Below are positions 60,672 through 64,000 of a DNA stretch of 64,000 nucleotides, piece after piece. Under the pieces are notes generated by a model. That model did not search any database. It saw nothing but the letters and a program-made list of their open reading frames with translations, and was not told the origin of the DNA. The stretch spans positions 1,612,001 through 1,676,000 of the forward strand of contig JARGXX010000138.1 in assembly GCA_030374765.1 (NCBI GenBank), in the 5' to 3' direction. The position numbers were made by a program, and so were the translations under genes. Every line of letters starts with the position of its first letter. The first letter of the stretch is position 1. The stretch comes from Agarophyton chilense. Its lineage: Eukaryota; Rhodophyta; Florideophyceae; Gracilariales; Gracilariaceae.

Positions 60672-61970
60672 TTTGTCCATGTCGAAGATGATAAGCAACG
60701 TCTTATCGACGAAATGCAGTCCATTTCCGTTGCTCAAGAGATCTCATATTCTTGGAGCGAAGAACTTTCCCTCGTGATCGTCAACGCAGGGTAAAGAGAC
60801 CAAATACTCAGTAAACGTTCCGCGTTTGTTCTTTTCCTTTTTCGAGCACAGCGCTCTTGTTGTCTCTCGCCCTATCTCCCCCCCTCCACCATACTGAAAA
60901 GCTTCGACTTTGGTCTGAGCCTTCTCCTCTCAACCTTTGTTCTCACCAACCAAGCAGCAACCGTAACAAGCTACCTGTTCTTATCGTACTGCAGAAGTTG
61001 TTTTGTCGAAGCTACCACAGTTTACTGTTGCGATGTCGCGCTGCTCGTCCTTAAGTACACACTTCCACCATTTATTTGACCTCCAGCCTCTTTAAGTCAC
61101 TGAGATCACAAACTCAGTAATACACCGGGACAGTTCCTAAATTATCTAGGCGCCGTTTAGAAGCCAAATGTCTCATTTCGGACAACACTTGTAACTTTCT
61201 TGTTCAGAGCTCTTCAACCATGCTTTCATTGCCAGTCAGTGAACATTAAATTCTTCAAAAAACAAGAAATAAAATCATAACAGGAAAAAATTTCATCTCT
61301 ATTTCAACACACTCACAAAGCCCAGGGCCTTTCCTTGATGCCATGATTCAATCTGTTGTAGAGCAAATGCGAAGCACGTTCCTTTCTTCTCTCTCTCTTC
61401 GCGGCAGAATTGGTGGCGGAGGATCCACTCAAAAAAAGCACCCGCCTTCACAGAACGATATCGTAAATCTTCATGCTGTTGTCTGTCCTCTATAGTTCAA
61501 GTTTTCATATGCTTGTTACTCAAGCGTTAAGCAAACCCGATTGAGGAATATCTACTGTACTCCTCTTGGCGAGGTTGATCTCAATGAAACATTACTGATC
61601 TGAAATACAACCGGCAGACTCGGACCCGTGTGCGATTAGAATTCACCGGTTCAATGTGAGATGGACCTTGAACACCAACTTTCAGTGAATGTTGAAATAA
61701 AAAAATTGCTGAGCAGCGTTCCCCACGTGATGAGACATATGTCAAGTAATGCATTAGGGGCAACAATAGAAAAAAAAAGTGTTTACTTGTGATTAACGGA
61801 TAGGCAACGAGTCGACAACGCGATGAAGGAGGAGCACATCAGCGGCGCCCCGGAATAAAGCCATAAACTGTGGCTTATTCTTCCCATGATTTATGGTGGG
61901 AAACCCCAGTCTCAGTCCCGCCACCATCATGCATCATCTTCATCGTAAAATGAAAGAGTTGCAACCTATG
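60672..61970. other. About 1.3 kb without a recognised gene
   Basis: Short open stretches only, with no domain and no convincing start. It is A/T-rich around 61.2-61.3 kb. A short dyad, ccataaactgtgg...tttatgg, lies at about 61861-61900, just downstream of the cysteine-rich gene that ends at 61971. Confidence 0.5.
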
Positions 61971-62471
61971 TCAGTCACACAGCCGTAAACAAACCCAGTA
62001 TGCTGTATTGCAACCTCTTTCACACCACTTGCTCTCCTTATTCTTCTTACACGTCCACTTGCACCCAATTCTGATCCCAGTGCACTTCGCGTAGCAAGTG
62101 CAGTAACTGACGCTGTCGACGGCATCAGACGTTAGCTCAATGCCAACCTTTTGAGCCCCATCTCCAGCTCCTTCCGCACCTGTTTCGAGCCCCTCAATGT
62201 CACTGGGGGCTTGCTTCTGTGCCGCTTGGCCGTGGGCAATATGGTCCACACACTCTCTCACATATGAAAGGTACCCATCCGATAAACATCTTGACGCACA
62301 TAGTGAACAACTCTCTTCTCCAGTTGGCTCAGAAGTACTGGAAGCCAGGCAGACCTTCTGCGCTGAAGAACAAATCACCGATTGGCCGCCTGCTATCGAT
62401 GAGCAAAACGCCACAATCAGCAGTGTACAAGCCAGCAGCGTGCGAGACGGTGAGTGGTAGAAGGCAGCCAT
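61971..62471 (-). CDS. Secreted cysteine-rich protein A
   Basis: 166 codons from an ATG (62471-62469) to TGA. Residues 1-27 form a classical signal peptide (hydrophobic LLACTLLIVAF core, small residues after it), so the product should be secreted. The mature part has 15 Cys in two clusters. Cluster 1 is residues 34-74 (Cys at 34, 41, 55, 58, 62, 74). Cluster 2 is residues 124-165 and holds two copies of C-x3-C-x6-C-x3-C (126-141 and 150-165). A Cys-free acidic Gly/Ala/Glu linker separates them. The start is supported by the paralogue at 63633, which shares the same first 22 residues and upstream DNA. I recognise no named family. The spacing in cluster 2 recalls alpha-hairpinin-type CX3C pairs but with a shorter gap. 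Function unknown; a defence or cell-wall peptide is a guess. Confidence 0.75.
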   Translation of the reverse strand: MAAFYHSPSRTLLACTLLIVAFCSSIAGGQSVICSSAQKVCLASSTSEPTGEESCSLCASRCLSDGYLSYVRECVDHIAHGQAAQKQAPSDIEGLETGAEGAGDGAQKVGIELTSDAVDSVSYCTCYAKCTGIRIGCKWTCKKNKESKWCERGCNTAYWVCLRLCD

Positions 62472-62815
62472 TTGGATTTGGATGTATCTTTTGATCGAGG
62501 ATGTAGTTGCTTGAGACGAAGGGAGGCTACGGAAAGTGTCCGCTGCTAGAAATAGTGGAGTGATCTCGTTAGCTCCGATGGACGAGCGGCTGCCGAGGAT
62601 ATGGAAGGCAAGCAGAACAGCGAACGAAGCTCTGATTTATACCGATGGGGCTTGCGGTCGCCAGCGCCAACTGGTGCCAATGTGTGGAGTTAAGCGTCTG
62701 CCGCGAGGCATGGTGCAGACACCCATTTGCAGGCAACCAGTGCTCATCGGGGCTTTGTATACTATTGCACAGTGTAGCTTTTTTCCTCCAGCGAGATACA
62801 CAATCCCATTCCGTT
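62395..62815. repeat. Left arm of the inverted duplication (leader and promoter of gene A)
   Basis: Covers the start of gene A and about 340 bp upstream. It is an inverted copy of about 63295-63710. Over the 180 bp next to the ATG I count about 4 differences (about 98% identity). Identity falls off beyond about 62700. Confidence 0.9.
62635..62641 (-). promoter_or_regulatory. TATA box candidate for gene A
   Basis: Minus strand tataaat, 165-170 bp upstream of the ATG, in the same position and context (accgatggg side) as the one before gene B at 63463. Conservation in both arms supports it, but the transcription start is not known. Confidence 0.55.
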
Positions 62816-63294
62816 AAGGATCCACAGTAACTCATTTGAAGCAATCCTCGCGCGCCTTTTCGCGATTAAAGGCATCTCATTGTCACGGTAACATATCGGC
62901 TTTCGAAATGTACGCCGCGAACGATAGGCATTGCTGAGTCAGCAAAATGCACAAGAACTTTTAACATAACTGCCGGCGGAAGCCGTGTGACAACAGCTCC
63001 TCCATTAGTAAGTATTTAACTGCAGCTTACCATTCGGAGCACTTGTGGTCATGGACGTGTTTTCTTCAACGCTTCCCGCGTGTTTACGGCTCTTGCTGAC
63101 GCAATCTTCCCTAACCTTACCCACTCATGCGAGTATAAGACGCCAGCTATGTGGGCCCTATAGGCCTCTTCAGCTAGGGTTTTCGAGTCATATGCACTCA
63201 ACTTGCTCGCAAGACACACCCGTGCATCATTTATGACCTCTCGGATGTGCGTCGCTTCAAAGTGATAACGTTATACGTACCTCGGGCGCCTCCT
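62816..63294. other. Centre of the inverted duplication, no gene
   Basis: About 480 bp of unique spacer between the two divergent promoters. A short open stretch at 63045-63236 (+) has no coding character. Nothing else is seen. Confidence 0.5.
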
Positions 63295-63710
63295 CCCCCA
63301 TTGCGTGCCTCGCTCGAAGAAAAAGAAGCTCCACTGCGATGATATACAAGGCCCCGACGAGCAGTGGTTGTAAGCAAATGGGTGTCTGCCCTATGCCTCG
63401 CGGCAGACGCTTAACTCCACACATTGGCACCAGTTGGCGCTGGCGACCGCAAGCCCCATCGGTATAAATCAGAGCTTTGTTCGCTGTTCTGCTTGCCTTC
63501 CATATCCTCGGCAGCCGCTCGTCCATCGGAGCTAACGAGATCACTCCACTATTTCTAGCAGCGGACACTTTCCGTAGCCTCCCTTCGTTTCAAGCAACTA
63601 CATCTTCGATCAAAACATACATCCAAATCCAAATGGCTGCATTCTACCACTCACCGTCTCGCACGCTGCTGGCGTGTACACTGCTGATTGTGGCGTTTTT
63701 CTCGTCGATG
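63295..63710. repeat. Right arm of the inverted duplication (promoter and leader of gene B)
   Basis: Inverted copy of 62395-62815. It contains the upstream region, TATA candidate and signal-peptide codons of gene B. Confidence 0.9.
63463..63469 (+). promoter_or_regulatory. TATA box candidate for gene B
   Basis: tataaat, about 165-170 bp before the ATG at 63633, conserved with the copy before gene A. Confidence 0.55.
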
Positions 63711-64000
63711 CCCCACGGCGGTTTTGTGGTCTGTGCTTCCACGCCCAAGTTCTGTAGAGGTTCCAGCTCTTCTGAAGGAACTGGGGGGAAATGCTGTACA
63801 TGTTGTGAGTTAAGTTGTGTATCAGATGGGTGTCCTATAAAAGGGAGAGAATGTGAACCCCCTATCTTCTCGAGCGAAAGGGATGAGAGCCAGGTGTCCA
63901 GGTTTCAGGAGCTCGAACAGTTTGTCAAAAGTGCCGGATCTGAAGCGGTGCAGGAGGCCAACAAGACGGTGTCCCTGAAAAGTGGTGAACAATTCGAGTA
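63633..64000 (+). CDS. Secreted cysteine-rich protein B, partial at the window edge
   Basis: Starts with the ATG at 63633 and stays open to the end of the window (122 codons, C-terminus missing). The first 22 residues (MAAFYHSPSRTLLACTLLIV, then AF) are identical to protein A and form the same signal peptide. Cys at 34, 41, 55, 58, 62 and 74 align with cluster 1 of A, plus extra Cys at 54, 57 and 67. Fewer than half of the residues between 23 and 74 match A, and after 74 there is little similarity: B has an acidic, helical-looking stretch with no Cys up to the edge. Divergently arranged with gene A, with 1161 bp between the two ATGs. Paralogue of A by inverted duplication; function unknown. 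Confidence 0.75.
   Translation, partial: MAAFYHSPSRTLLACTLLIVAFFSSMPHGGFVVCASTPKFCRGSSSSEGTGGKCCTCCELSCVSDGCPIKGRECEPPIFSSERDESQVSRFQELEQFVKSAGSEAVQEANKTVSLKSGEQFE

Noticed and set aside
62536-62817. Open stretches antisense to the promoters in both arms (62536-62817 and 63257-63568) with matching peptides
   Set aside because: The match comes from the near-identical inverted DNA. The stretches cover the promoter and 5' leader of genes A and B on the wrong strand, so the peptide match carries no extra information.
63045-63236. A short ORF in the spacer between the two Cys-rich genes
   Set aside because: Not conserved in either arm of the inverted duplication and without any domain.

Overview
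The window is eukaryotic nuclear DNA dominated by transposable elements. It has no bacterial-style operons, no rRNA or tRNA gene that I could recognise, and few host genes. The mix of Ty1/copia and chromodomain-bearing Ty3/gypsy elements, a PIF/Harbinger-type DNA transposon remnant, an OrsD/TLH-like RecQ helicase relic and short, intron-poor host ORFs would fit a red alga of the Chondrus type. That placement is an inference from general character, not from a diagnostic gene.

Layout. 0-8.1 kb: a broken minus-strand gene with a ParB/sulfiredoxin-like segment and a 2OG-Fe(II) dioxygenase-like segment, a 51-bp minisatellite, and CTAG-rich repeats lying in inverted orientation at 176 and 8113 that may bound an unknown element. 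8.8-13.9 kb: a decayed minus-strand RecQ helicase gene of the fungal OrsD/telomere-linked-helicase type (C2H2 finger, GSPxR segment, helicase). 14.6-22.8 kb: an old, badly broken Ty3/gypsy copy (+) with a recognisable 3' LTR. 22.8-26.9 kb: an old copia copy (+). 28.5-29.35 kb: a Harbinger-like transposase fragment (-). 29.35-33.5 kb: an old copia copy (-). 33.5-36.4 kb: nothing recognisable. 36.4-45.7 kb: a young copia element in tandem form (LTR-internal-LTR-internal-LTR) inside one 5-bp target duplication. 46.1-56.3 kb: a very young gypsy chromovirus (-) with near-identical 864-bp LTRs, a 5-bp target duplication and an extra gene region on the opposite strand. 56.3-64 kb: the only mainly host-like stretch, with a membrane protein fragment, an alpha/beta hydrolase gene interrupted by one in-frame stop, and a head-to-head pair of secreted cysteine-rich protein genes at the right end.

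The two most interesting points are as follows. First, in the secreted-protein pair the shared promoter/leader DNA is about 98% identical in inverted orientation while the mature proteins have diverged strongly. Second, the gypsy lineage carries an antisense gene region that is recognisable in both the young and the very old copy, so it is a long-standing part of the element. The 0-8 kb ParB/dioxygenase segment with its inverted CTAG-rich flanks is the best candidate for an undescribed mobile unit.
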